In this document: positions 12,087-23,011 of the stretch, piece by piece
Position numbering within the stretch: position 1 is the first letter of the stretch
Layout: every line of letters starts with the position of its first letter
DNA from: Bigelowiella natans CCMP2755
Taxonomy: Eukaryota; Cercozoa; Chlorarachniophyceae
Assembly: GCA_000320545.1 (NCBI GenBank)
Contig: ADNK01002829.1
Coordinates: 38,501 to 102,500 of the forward strand
Length of the DNA: 64,000 nt
Direction of reading: 5' to 3'
Translations under genes and position numbers: made by a program
Notes under the pieces: model-generated
The model's input: only the letters and a program-made list of their open reading frames with translations
Database searches by the model: none
Told to the model about the DNA's origin: nothing

Positions 12087-13242
12087 ACAAACCCCACTAT
12101 AATATATAATAATGATGATAATGATCATGATGATCTATGTGATTGGTGCTAATGCTGCTGTATTCTTGAATTGTCTTTTTTAGATGGGCATTCTCTCTAC
12201 TATTTTCGCGGGTAGTAAGGCTGACATCACGTAACAGGCAGTTGGCCCTCATACCATGGTTACTACTACCACTTCTACTACTACTTCTACTACAATTTGT
12301 GTTAATATTCCGACAGATTTCTCATATTATATGTGAGAATTATAAATATTATACTAATGTTTTTACTTATTATCTACGTTTTGACTTATGATGGAACTTT
12401 TTTATTGATGCAATTTCATTTATAGGGCCGATATGCTGAATCACCAACCGGACGTTAGAAGCTACATTGATTGGGATGATAAGGTCTGGATGTTATACAG
12501 CAGCCACATCAGTGATACTACTACTACTACTACTACTACTACTTTATACAGCAGCCACATCAGTGATACTACTACTACTACTACTACTTCTACTACTACT
12601 TACTAGTAGTAGTAGTTGTTGTAGTGTATGAATACTCTTGCTCATAATACGTCGTTGTTGTGTGTGTTGTTGCAAACACATGACAATATATGATCATCAT
12701 GTTGTTGTAACAGTTGTGGGTGGTAAATAGAATCTATGCTTATTAATGTTATCATAGTAAGGGGGGAGAGTGGTTTGGTAAGTAAGTAGTGAAAGCTTAC
12801 TTATTAGTGAGTAGGAGGAGGAGGTGGGGGAGGAGGAGTAACTTGTGGTGGTGACGGTAGTGATATAGAAGAAGAAGAAGAAGATCCTTCAAGCAGCATT
12901 CTTACACTTTCCTCTGCTGTACCTCCTCCTCCTCCTCCTCCTCCTCCTCCTCCTCCTCTCCTTCTCCTCCTCTCCTTCTCCTCCTACTCCTTGCTACATA
13001 GGAAAATGCCGTGGTATTTCGAGGGGATAGAGACTACAATATTGGCGACGAGGTAGTAGCAGTTACCCGCTACTAGAGAAACAAACTGATGATAGTGATT
13101 AAGATGTGTGAGGAGAAGGATAGATAACAAACTGATGATAGTGATTAAGATGTGTGAGGAGAAGGAAAGATGTACTGCTACTACTACTTCTACTACTACT
13201 ACTACTACTACTACAGCATCTACCTTTATTTCGATCTCCTGC

Positions 13243-13280
<38 letters not shown>

Positions 13281-13407
13281 GATATAAATATTGGGTACAT
13301 GCATACATGCATACTACTATTACTACTTTAACGAGTATCAATTTGCTGCTAATACGAATAGTGATAGTCTCAGCATCATGTTATCATTACAATTATTACT
13401 ACTACCA

Positions 13408-13441
<34 letters not shown>

Positions 13442-13573
13442 AAACTGTCGCTACCACCACCACCACCACCACCACCAGGTATTCGTTTCTTATGGCCCTC
13501 GCAGTAGTGGGGATTTGCTACTGACGTACGGATTCGTGCCTTCAACAGCAACTGACCCTGAAATTGAAAAGGT

Positions 13574-13609
<36 letters not shown>

Positions 13610-13678
13610 CCATCTTAAGAAGTAGAAATGATGAGAGATCAATATAGTAAATAAATAAATAAATAATCATAGCAGCCG

Positions 13679-13757
<79 letters not shown>

Positions 13758-13872
13758 AGTAAATAGGTGAGTCAGTACTGCAACTACAATTTAAATGAAA
13801 TCATCAGCATTCATTTATGATTTTCATTGTAGTAATCATCATAGCCATAGTATTCATCATATATCACATATG

Positions 13873-13903
<31 letters not shown>

Positions 13904-14303
13904 AGGTAGACCTTCGTTTAGTTTTGGACGGATATGACCCCTATGCTGGGGTCAAAAAAGCAGCTCTCAAGCAATACGGTAGTATTAGTAATTGGATGAT
14001 AGTGCTGCTGCTGCCGCTGCTGCTGATGATGATCTTGATGCTGTTCAACTATCAATTCCTTTCATTATGGTGGTGGGTTTCTTACTAGACATATTATTAT
14101 TATCATATGTTTACCTTTGTCCATTATCATCCAAGGAGCCTCATCATATAATTATCATCATATGTTCATCTTTATCCACCATCATCATCATCATCATCCA
14201 AGGATTGGATTCAGCCTGGACATTCCCTCTCCAACTGAACCGTTATCCGGCTGGCCTCATCGAGTAAAACAAACTTATGACGCATTTGTGTGTGCTGCCG
14301 TTG

Positions 14304-14334
<31 letters not shown>

Positions 14335-14420
14335 TTACAGAGGAATATGAGTATTCATATTAGGACTTGTGCTCATAGCCATCATCACTACCACTCACCG
14401 ACAGCATTTCTTCCATATAT

Positions 14421-14503
<83 letters not shown>

Positions 14504-14903
14504 TTGTGTTCGTGTTCGTGTGTGTGTGTTTATCAGTACCAATAGTACTAGTTATTCAGCATTTAATTTTCAAATATCACAACAAAAGGCCCATCAGTTA
14601 TATCCCCTTCTTTGTAGCCATTATCATTATCATCTTCATCATCATCATTATCATCATCATCCCTTTCTTCTTTTAGATATGCATCTTTCCTTTCTTTCCG
14701 TCCACAATCCGACGAAGAGGTAGTAGCATTTTTATGATGAGGAGAAGAAGAAGAAGGAGAAGAAGAACAACAAGAACAACAACTGAATGATAAAGTAGTA
14801 GCAGTCTTCTTAAGAGATAATGGATCGAAATAGTTTCTTTCGCAAAGCAACGGAACAAATGCGTTACCATCAATATCTCTCCCCTGTCTTCTTTTCTCTT
14901 TCC

Positions 14904-14946
<43 letters not shown>

Positions 14947-15831
14947 ACTCTCACTCACTCTCTCACTCTCACTCACTCTCTCTTTCGTATCCTTGATAAT
15001 GATATAGGTTGATTTCTACGCAAAGCAACTTTTTGGGCCTACCGAACGCCGCGCTATACCGGTTGATTTATTTTGCTCAGTCCACTGTTTTGTTTTGGGT
15101 TATTTGCATCATCATCATCATCATCATTATCACTTCATCTTGCATAATTTCTTCCTTTTCGCTAATATCAGAGTATTTCGTATTCAATAATATATTCTCT
15201 TATCACCATTCCCTTGATAGTTACAATTAGGGTTAGATTTGTTGACTGTATTGAGATACAAATATAGAATAGATGGTAAAGATGATTTTTTCACTAGTAA
15301 GCATGTGGATGTTAGTTATACTCATAATGCCACACACACACACACACACACTATTATTTTACAGAAAGAAGTATCACAGTCCGGCAGAGAACTTATAAAG
15401 CAAGGTCTGCTAAAATCTACTTAATGATAAAGAAGCGAGATCTCCTGCGTTGTAACTGGATTTAAGAATTGTATGTCGCACTCAAAATGCAATATCCATG
15501 ATAATTGGTGTTTGTTCAGAGTGTTTCAATGCACTCTCGAGATATCGTGGTACCGTGGAATCTGACCGCCTCATGCTAGAGGAGCAAGAAGTACTCTATA
15601 ATTTTCGTAATTTCACATTCCATCTAAAATCTAAACTGGTTCCATTTTTTTTAGGTAATATCTCAAAAGTCCATTATGTCACAAGACAAACGACCGGCAG
15701 CTGCTGCTGCCGTACGTCTACGTGAAAGGGCAATATTGAGGAAAACTCGCGATGTTATTGATAAAACAGGAAATGTCGTACTTGATCTTCTAAGACGGAA
15801 TCCATTTCAAGATTTGTTCAATCAGTATTAA
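10285..15831 (+). CDS. SET-domain protein methyltransferase, Rubisco LSMT / SETD3-like
   Basis: Predicted lysine (or histidine) N-methyltransferase of the LSMT/SETD3 family. Exons: 10285-10438, 10636-10872, 10992-11029, 11298-11338, 11724-11822, 12184-12258, 12426-12483, 13002-13052, 13479-13571, 13906-13978, 14203-14263, 15008-15086 (or to 15098), 15365-15404, 15520-15590, 15655-15831, giving 448 residues with consistent phases. The SET domain reads GWGLVAKKPLRAGD, then WAFSLLFSRVVRL, IPWADMLNHQP (the NHS-like AdoMet motif, with Gln for Ser), YNIGDEVFVSYGPRSSGDLLLTYGFVP. The C-terminal substrate-binding domain includes TFPLQLNRYPAGLIE and a helical end. The frame is open upstream of 10285 to about 9895, so the start may be earlier and could add a targeting sequence. 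Introns are packed with CTA, TA, GA and TG repeats. The substrate cannot be told from sequence: Rubisco, aldolase and actin are all family substrates. Confidence 0.82.
11823..14976. repeat. Cluster of microsatellites in SET-gene introns
   Basis: Introns of the SET gene hold (AT)n at 11823-11856, (GA)n at about 12044-12082, (CTA)n around 12520-12600, (CCT)n at about 12925-12960, (TA)n around 13246-13277, (CTA)n around 13410-13440, (TG)n then (GA)n at 13681-13752, (TA)n at about 14425-14455, and (TC)n at about 14465-14500 and 14908-14943. The two copies near 12490 and 12545 also include a duplicated non-repeat unit (TTATACAGCAGCCACATC). Confidence 0.85.
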
Positions 15832-16603
15832 TGATGACGCACATGTAGATAGCACTTCGCTCAACGTATCTACATTGTGTTCATGGTTATTTTAAGAAAA
15901 TATCCACGCAAAAAATTAAAATATACTAATAACTTCACATGCTCATCACTCTTTCACGTACAGCAAATACAATTTTTAGATTATGTTGTATGCATAGTAC
16001 GTGGCATCGTACACCATACACGGTTGCAGAGCATGCGCTAAAAGTCTCCGTGATTGTACGTGCAGCGATGCGCGTACGCTGACACATCGAAATGCGTTTC
16101 TAGCTAGTAATAAGATTAGCACAAACGATGAGGCAAAGGTGTGATGTAACTCAACACACACCATTTTGCAGACTACTTGACTAGCTAGCTTGCACAATAA
16201 TATATGTTTACGAGGCACCTTGTTAGTCCCATGCATGTTGCAGCCTAGATAGCCCTACTAGCCTACTAGTCTATAGCTACTAGCTAGGCCTTCTAGCATA
16301 GAGGGTATCGTAGTAGAAGCGCAATAGGCGCATATAACATATCGAGCCTCGCACACACAAGATCTAGACATTTAGTAGACGACACTCTAGCGCTAGCTAG
16401 CTAGATTGGGGTGAAATATTCACACATGCACAGTCGATGCGTCTGCAATGGCATGCAAGCAGCGATGAAGAGAGCACTTTGTGTCATTGCAACATTTGGT
16501 GTTTTGAAAGCAGAGCATTTTAGCGAGACAAACAGACTGTACGTTTGCAATCTCTCTCATCATATATCGAATTTGTGGGGAAAATTCACGTAACCAAGGT
16601 ATT
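15832..16603. other. Convergent intergenic spacer, CTAG-rich
   Basis: This stretch lies between the stop of the SET gene and the stop of the STEEP1-like gene. No coding signal is seen. From about 16180 to 16410 it is dense in CTAG, GCTAGC and ACTAGC words (for example AGCTACTAGCTAGGC), the same texture as other convergent spacers in the window. Confidence 0.6.
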
Positions 16604-17541
16604 TTATGAAGTTACGCCCTCTTTATCTCCACCACCACTAGTTTCATTCTTCTTCTCCGAAACATTTTCTAGCTCAGCTATTTCACCTGTAAGAAAATGA
16701 TAGTGCAAATTTTGAGTTGGTTTAGAAACTGTGCTACACAAATTCTGATTACTGACTCAAGCTATCCGTAAGTGCGTCTTTAACGATGAAAGTATAACTC
16801 CCAACTTGGTTCTCAGGTACAGATCGATAGCACAAGAGTAATCCGCACTGAAAATAGTACTTGACCATCAGCAACAGTCCAATCGTTTCACATTGAAAGC
16901 AGCATCGGTAGTTCAAACATGTAGTACTGCAACTATTACCTGCTTACAAAAAAATCTATATTGCCTCTCGATTCCACCAGCTTTTCGCTTTATCAGTTTT
17001 GCTTGTCCAGCGATCATGTTTTTCTTGCATACCCGTTTCTTTTCATTCACAACCTTATTCGCACATTAGATACACGGTGCATCAATGACAATGCACTTCT
17101 GAAAATCAAACGACCTATCATCTCCTTACTACGAGTTGCTTGCTCATAGTAATAAATGTTTTGTAAATTATACCGCAATAGATATGACTAATGATTCACC
17201 AAAAAACGATGACGACGACGATGACAACGACGCACCCTTGATTTGTCGGATTTTCGAATTGGCAATTTATTGAGTAAAACATCCAAAATCATTGAGTATT
17301 GACCGCAGTGCTTGCAATAACATACCTGCAACCAAAAGCTGTACGTAAGAAACAAGAATCTAATGCAGTCTAACAGGTCGTAGTACCTTCAAACCATCGT
17401 CTTTTATATTGCTCTCTTCAGATGAATAATTCTTCTCCCATTTTCTTACGACTCTTTCGGCTTGGGCACTGCAAAATTACCATAAAGAAAGACAAACTTC
17501 ATAAATTCTTGCCACACATTCTGTTCCAACACACCAAGATA

Positions 17542-17579
<38 letters not shown>

Positions 17580-18004
17580 CCTTGCCCCATTCTCTAATGC
17601 ATTACACCTCTTGTGTGAACGTTAACCCACTCCTCTTCTGTCCGCAAACACTCACCGTTGGCGAAGCTCTTCCTGTTCCTTGCGGCTGAGAGATTCATTC
17701 CTTTGTTCCTCCGCTTTTTTTTGCACTTGAGCTTTGTGCTCGGCTAGAGTCTTGATTTTCTTGCCGGTCTTCTCGATCATAGCTTTTACCTGGTAGTACC
17801 GAAAGGACGATCATTTCGTATTACTCTTAAAGGAATATATCTTCCAACCTCCTCCGTTAGCTTTTCACGCTCACTCTTTGGTCGCGGAGGAGAGTCAACA
17901 TCGTCCTTCTGGATCTACGCAACAACGTGGTTTGAAAGTCAATTTGTAACAGCATCACAACAACTCACATATACCTCATCGAGTATGCTTCCAGTTGCTT
18001 CCAT
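16604..18004 (-). CDS. STEEP1-like protein (CXorf56/UPF0428 family) with N-terminal coiled coil
   Basis: In animals STEEP1 promotes STING exit from the ER. Algal homologues are uncharacterised, so no function is claimed here. Exons: 18004-17975, 17914-17849, 17789-17656, 17468-17387, 17325-17236, 17053-16940, 16847-16757, 16686-16604, giving 229 residues with all phases consistent. Residues about 1-104 are a charged helix (EREKLTEEVKAMIEKTG onward) likely to form a coiled coil. The family core follows: CYCKHCGQYSMILDVLLNKLP with a CxxC pair, DKSRVVNEKKR, KAGGIERQYRFFCKQCGLLLCYRS (a second CxxC) and SYTFIV. The tail is short and acidic. In human STEEP1 the core is N-terminal and the helical part C-terminal; here the order is reversed. 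The short intron ending at 17054 contains an in-frame stop, which supports its removal. Confidence 0.78.
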
Positions 18005-18123
18005 TGCTCAGATTTTACAATGCAGCTCTCTATTCTCGTTCGTTGACTGGAGTAAGAGCAAGGGGTTAGTTATCCTGACGCAACTTGTGTTCGTCGTCCT
18101 CCGTTGTCTTGTGAGTGCCCTTC

Positions 18124-18157
<34 letters not shown>

Positions 18158-18210
18158 TTTGATGTGCAATCTAGACAAGAAATATACCCGGATATATCCT
18201 ATACTATTAT
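18005..18210. promoter_or_regulatory. Short divergent region with (GAT)n
   Basis: Only 206 bp separate the STEEP1-like start from the next plus-strand open frame. It contains a (GAT)n run at about 18125-18159. No other motif was recognised. Confidence 0.4.
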
Positions 18211-18720
18211 TTGAATTGTCTTTCCAAAATGTTTAGCTGTTGTTTTAACCTTCAATTGCACTGTATGGTTGATTTAAAGAACATCAAGGGGCACGAATAC
18301 TTCACACAGAAAAACTTCCAAGATTGTGAATTCAAAGTCGATACCTACTACGAGCCTAGTTGGCGCAACCTGGAAAGCATAGATTCACTGTTCATATCTG
18401 GGAAAATTTTGTATCTCATTCAAATAACATTTTCCCTAAGACATCCTGTTAAAACTGCTGGAATCGGGGCAGTGTGGAAGGCGGCCAAAGAGAGATATTC
18501 GGATTTGGAAGGGTACGTTCTCATTTTTGTTCTCCCAGAGGGAAGTTCGCGTGGAGGCAAAGACTACGTCAAAGATTTTGCCTACCAATCCTATGTAAAA
18601 TCCAATGGGAAAGTTGTAGAACATGGAAAAGTTGATGGTTTTCCCCAGCTGAAATCGGAGCTCGGCCAGTACCCATTTGTCCTTCCAGGTGTTCTGGAAC
18701 TAGAGGAAAAGGAGACTTAA
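18211..18720 (+). pseudogene. C-terminal fragment of a Crinkler/RHS-like protein (uncertain)
   Basis: Open frame of 169 residues. The middle (KILYLIQITFSLRHPVKTAG, then LEGYVLIFVLPEG and FAYQSYV) resembles the C-terminal region of retrotransposon-hot-spot and Crinkler-type proteins, where a FQMTvs-x-HPIK motif is followed by a hydrophobic strand ending in VVP. Those proteins are normally 400-1000 residues with an upstream NTPase or nuclease domain. None of that is visible here, and the first 25 residues (MNCLSKMFSCCFN) look like a chance start. It abuts the inverted-repeat cluster at 18.8-20.3 kb, which fits a broken mobile or multicopy gene. The assignment comes from recalled motif shape only. 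Confidence 0.38.
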
Positions 18721-18837
18721 TTCCATGATGCACGAGAAATTCTGCTGTGTGGGTGATGACGCAATGCTTTGCTGCAGATTTTTGCTGTGTTGTTTTCAAC
18801 AAAGATGTGACAGATTGTTTTCACAAAACACATGGGA

Positions 18838-20268
18838 TGTGCCTGTGATTTTGCCATGTCATTCTAGCAATTCACTTCAGCAGCAGGTCGTCAGCAGGCA
18901 AAGCTTTCATGTTGCGCATTTTCGCACATTTTGCTACTGATTGCTGATGGAAAATCAAACGTGGGGCACTTGACATGTCATGCTCGTGCGATTTTGCGAT
19001 GTCATTCTAGCAATTCAGTTCAGCAGTGGGTCGTCAGTGGGTGAATTTCTGAAATGAAAGTTTTGTGTCGTTCCCCCACTGACGGCAGATGGGAAATGAA
19101 ATGTGAGGCATGGTGTGGTGGTCTGCTGCGCAAACATCGTGAAGTGTTTTGGGAACACGATCATCATCAAATTCAATTCAATTCATGCAATTCAATTCAC
19201 ACAAACAGCGCCCCTCGACCTCAGCACACGCAGGTTGCACCGGCAAGTGTCTCGTTCTCGATGTGCGTGCTCCCTGCACGTGCCTTTTTGCATTGACGGT
19301 GTCTCAGCGCTGCAGTTCGTCGTGCACAGCTCACCATGGCAACTCGCACACAGCTCGTGCTGCAGGCCTGTCAGCCTCGTCTTTCGTCCGCCGGGTCGTC
19401 GCAGCCTGTCCAGCTGTGGCCGTCGCGCTTGGCGCAAAACTTCCAACCCTTGGCCCGGCTAGCCGGTTCAGGTTCAGGCGAAACACTTGAGACTTGTCCC
19501 AAAGCAGAGATTGCGCAGCTGTCATTTCCCTTCCCAATCCAGGTGTGATGATGAACAAGACACGTGCAAGTGCCATTGCCGTGTCTGGGTGTCCTGGTGT
19601 GTGTTGTGCACGCGTGTGCACGTGTGTCAATCTGGCAATGTCCATGGCTCCGTGCAAGCTGTGTGTCGTGCGTGCAGTGCCAGTGCAATGCGCACGACCT
19701 TGCTAGCTTGGGATGCATCTGGGATCGGTGACGCGCTGCTGGGTGCACACCATGCCCCACACTTCATTTGCCCACCATCGACAGCAGTGCCTGAGTGGCA
19801 AAAATTCAGAAAATGCGCACCGTGAAGCATTTGCCCATTGACGACCCACTGCTGAACTGAATTGCTAGAATGACATGGCAAAAATCATGGGCACAGCACG
19901 TGTTTTTCATCAAAATGATCAGCCATGACTGTTGGCTAGTTAGGTGCACATCGCGACTCAAAGAGAGGCAAAAGAGAAAGAATCCTGGTGCAGAAACGAC
20001 AAAATTGTGGGCAGCTAGGCGGAGAGCTGTCAACGCGATGTCATTTCAACAACAAGCAAGATCATTTTGTTGAAAGACGTGTGCTGTGCCCATGATTTTG
20101 CCATGCCATTCGCTAGCAATTCAGTTGCAGCAGCAGGTCTAGAGGTCGTCAGTGGGCAAATGCTTCACGTTGCACATTTTCGCAATTTTTGCCACTGCCG
20201 ATGGTAGACAAGCTAGCAAGCTAGGGAAATCCATGGAAATGAAATGTGGGGCATGGTTTGCACCCAGT
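18838..20268. repeat. Cluster of four related repeats, two forming a foldback
   Basis: A unit of about 130-200 bp recurs at about 18838-18975 (+), 18983-19120 (+), 19741-19920 (-) and 20059-20268 (+). Shared blocks include CATTCTAGCAATTCA, CAGCAG[TC]GGGTCGTCAG, CACATTTTCGCA and GTGGGGCATGG. The last two copies face each other with long arms and a spacer of about 140 bp (19921-20058). The sequence between copies two and three is GC-rich, with many GTGC and TGCA words. No transposase is visible. This is probably a nonautonomous element family; no target duplication was identified. Confidence 0.75.
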
Positions 20269-20631
20269 GGTGTAGCGCGCGATCCTAGGTGCATCGCTAG
20301 CTAAGTCGTCTGCATTGCACCAGCACAACAACAGACACGTGCAGTGATGCCATGTGCATGTTCATCATCAGCACTGCGCACGCACGACCACATGCAGCTC
20401 TGCTAGTCTGGAGCAAGACAGACACACACACGTGTGCACAACACACACGACTGAACGATGTGACATGCCAGCATGCACGATGACGTGCGCAATCATTAAT
20501 CGTTGTCGCAGTGTGCAATCAGTCGCTCGCGCAAGCCTGTGGCTGTGAACGTGCATGTGACCTTCAGTTTTTTTCTCTTGTGTCTGTAGGATCAACATCT
20601 AGACAACGCTAACGAGATTACAAAACAATTC
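20269..20631. other. Spacer next to EMC4, TGCA/ACGTG-rich
   Basis: Noncoding sequence with GCTAGC words at about 20295 and many CACGTG, GTGCA and ACACAC words. It shares composition with the segment 19110-19740 inside the repeat cluster. Open frames here are short, overlap on both strands, and look like composition artefacts. Confidence 0.45.
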
Positions 20632-21822
20632 TCATGATGTAATTCCGCCACTGGAGAACTCCAAGGGCTGCGAAAAAAAGAAGGAAACGTCAAATCCATA
20701 ACATAATTCGAAAACTCACTTATACTGTTATACCATTCTCAAACGTGGCACTGGGCTCAATTCCCACGTGGATGGCAACAACCCCATGTAACTGGAAAAC
20801 AACATTCATCCAGCCAAAACTTCAATGATGAGCGATGTGGACAGTGGTCAGTAGATAGGACGATCTTATTTCTTGCTGATTGAACATCCATCTAAAACGA
20901 TACCACCTCAGTTTCCAGCACACGAGTGCAAATCCGCCAAGATTGAGGGCAATGTATATCAATTTCGGCATCACAAGATCCACACCCCGGTCTTCGTATC
21001 GCTCGAAAACTATTGTAACAACGTTCCAATTCAGGTTCGCAAGGGCAATGGTCGACCGGCGTGTTATCATCAGAGATAACAACACCGAATTAATCACATT
21101 TCGGGGCTTATTTTCACCATGACTATCACTATATTTCCGCAAAGGAAGTCACCGCCATAGCCTACTATTACTTATTTGAGGTTGTTAATAATTGTTGTTT
21201 CAATACCCTTTCCAGTTTCCAACAATCCACGGATTGGTGTCCACATGGCCATACCAAGCATCATGATGCTAAAGATCTAAAGAACGCCATGAAGGACCAC
21301 GACAACAGCAAAATAACCCTATATTTTTACCTCTTCACCAAAGATTAAAAAAATGCTGTGTTCTATCTTAATTTTACGGTAACAATTGTGGCAGGTTTAA
21401 GGGGCGATGATTCCTTGGAATTGGTTCTTCAAAACTTAAGACCTCTTTTTTTGTAAGTTTTTGGATAAAAAATCACGATATTACAAATACTACCTGAAGG
21501 GTGTTACCAGACATAAACATCATTACGCCCGTCATTAAAATTTGTTTCATTGGGGAAGAAGCTGTTGCCATTGCACTCTAATTACAAAGTTGTTGAATAA
21601 GCCGCCTTCTTTAAAGAAGATCAAAATATTAGTTAATGCATGAAAATATTTTAATGGAGGAGATAATAAAAGGCAATATTTTTTCATTATGAATATCCAT
21701 TCAGATTAGTTGACTCCGAACTCGTTTGATTTTCTCATCCATGTGGATCCTTCGCACGTTAGAGTCATCCTAGATGAATACATATTACATCCACAAAGCC
21801 CCCCCCCCCCCGGGTGGCGACG

Positions 21823-21912
<90 letters not shown>

Positions 21913-22252
21913 AAAGAGAGAGTTTATGTGCGCTGTTGCGTATGTGTCGATGAGACTAAGCATAGAACATAGACCACTCTGGTTCAAAATGTAAAATATG
22001 AGTTTGCTCACTAAAATGTGTGGATTTTTTTCAAGCATATATTTGTATGTATCCAAATTCATGTTTTGCTGTCACTAAAAGTTGCTGACTCACCCCTGTG
22101 TTTCTAAAATCTCCGGCAAAGTAGCCCACCGGAGGTGAAACTTTATTTGTGCTCACAGTGTTACTTGATTCTTCCTCTAAAGCATAATTTCGTGTGAATT
22201 TCAATCTTGTTGCCGCTTTTGATTCATTGGAGTGACTTGCTCTGTTCTTCAT
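20632..22252 (-). CDS. EMC4: ER membrane protein complex subunit 4
   Basis: EMC is the ER insertase for tail-anchored and some multipass membrane proteins; EMC4 is one of its membrane subunits. Exons: 22252-22094, 21577-21494, 21276-21207, 21009-20907, 20791-20734, 20667-20632, giving 169 residues (human about 183) with all phases consistent. Family landmarks occur in order: PVGYFAGDF near residue 45, PMKQILMTGVMMFMSGNTLQIFSIMMLGMAMWTPIRGLL (first membrane segments), LVMPKLIYIALNLGGFALVCWKL (a further segment), YMGLLPSTWEL, and the C-terminal LEFSSGG. The start at 22252 was chosen because upstream in-frame starts are non-ATG. Intron 1 holds a striking poly-C/CA/GA microsatellite. It is divergent from HSP70, 759 bp away. 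Confidence 0.88.
21799..21908. repeat. Compound poly-C, (CA)n, (GA)n tract in EMC4 intron 1
   Basis: On the plus strand: a C run at about 21799-21811, then (CA)n at about 21825-21854 running directly into (GA)n at about 21855-21908. It is entirely intronic. Confidence 0.9.
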
Positions 22253-23011
22253 ATTTGAATACTTCTCCTGCGCTGTGCAAAAGCTGGTTGCTGGATACAC
22301 GCGCTAGGAGGTAGATGCAGACGTACACTGCAAATATATTTTCCGAAGTGACGACTCCTATACAATTATGTCGCTAAATAGAATTAGAATGTTTTTGATC
22401 ATTGATAAAAAACATTTAGAATACAGGGACAAAATGACTAAGATTTCACAGCATACTAGTCGTACATTGTAAAAGGAAATCCTTGTAATTTTTTAATTTT
22501 GAAACTTAATATGTCGGCTCTGGAAATAATCGTGGACAGTTCTGGAAGTGGATCAATTTTAGGTGAAATGACCAATATTAGGATTTGTTGGGATTCTCGA
22601 AGCATTCGGGAGCGTTCTCTTCGGATTGCGAAAAGACTCGGACGCCGTACGTCAAATCGCAGAAAATCGAATTTCGAAGCAAATAACAGAAATCATGGAC
22701 AATATTACATTGTTTTTTTGGATTATTCATTAATCTCCGGTATTTTCAGTACATGCGTGAACTTGATTTCTGCCGCGTCACATCGTTGGCTTTTGACTAC
22801 GCCTACGGCATTCTTGAATGTATGCTATATTTTTTAAAAACAGAGTATTGAAATGTTTTTTACAAATTATTAAGGGGATTTTGTGACTATTCGGGATATT
22901 GTTGAACATTGAATCGCAAGATTAGACCTGATTCTACGGCAATCCTGCCACACAAGAAAACAACTCCGTGCCGCTCCCATTCACAAACACAATCCAAAAC
23001 TAGCGGACATC
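22253..23011. promoter_or_regulatory. Divergent EMC4/HSP70 promoter region with two HSE-like dimers
   Basis: Two TTCnnGAA palindromes, the half-site arrangement of heat-shock elements, occur at 22540-22547 (TTCTGGAA) and 22594-22601 (TTCTCGAA), about 410-470 bp upstream of the HSP70 start. A full three-unit element was not found, so heat-shock control is only suggested. The open frame at 22499-22837 has no recognisable content. Confidence 0.35.

Noticed and set aside
17054..17110. IVIDAP reading upstream of exon 6 of the STEEP1-like gene
   Set aside because: It resembles the family sequence RVID by chance, but an in-frame TAA follows; a simpler acceptor at 17053 gives a continuous, better match.
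18125..18159. Regularly spaced short repeats as a CRISPR-like array
   Set aside because: These and similar runs are trinucleotide microsatellites with no spacers, in a eukaryotic genome.
19054..19881. Overlapping open frames of 70-129 codons on both strands
   Set aside because: They sit in GC-rich repeat sequence, overlap each other in many frames and have no conserved motif.
22499..22837. Plus-strand open frame of 112 codons upstream of HSP70
   Set aside because: No domain or codon texture like the host genes; it lies in the divergent promoter gap.
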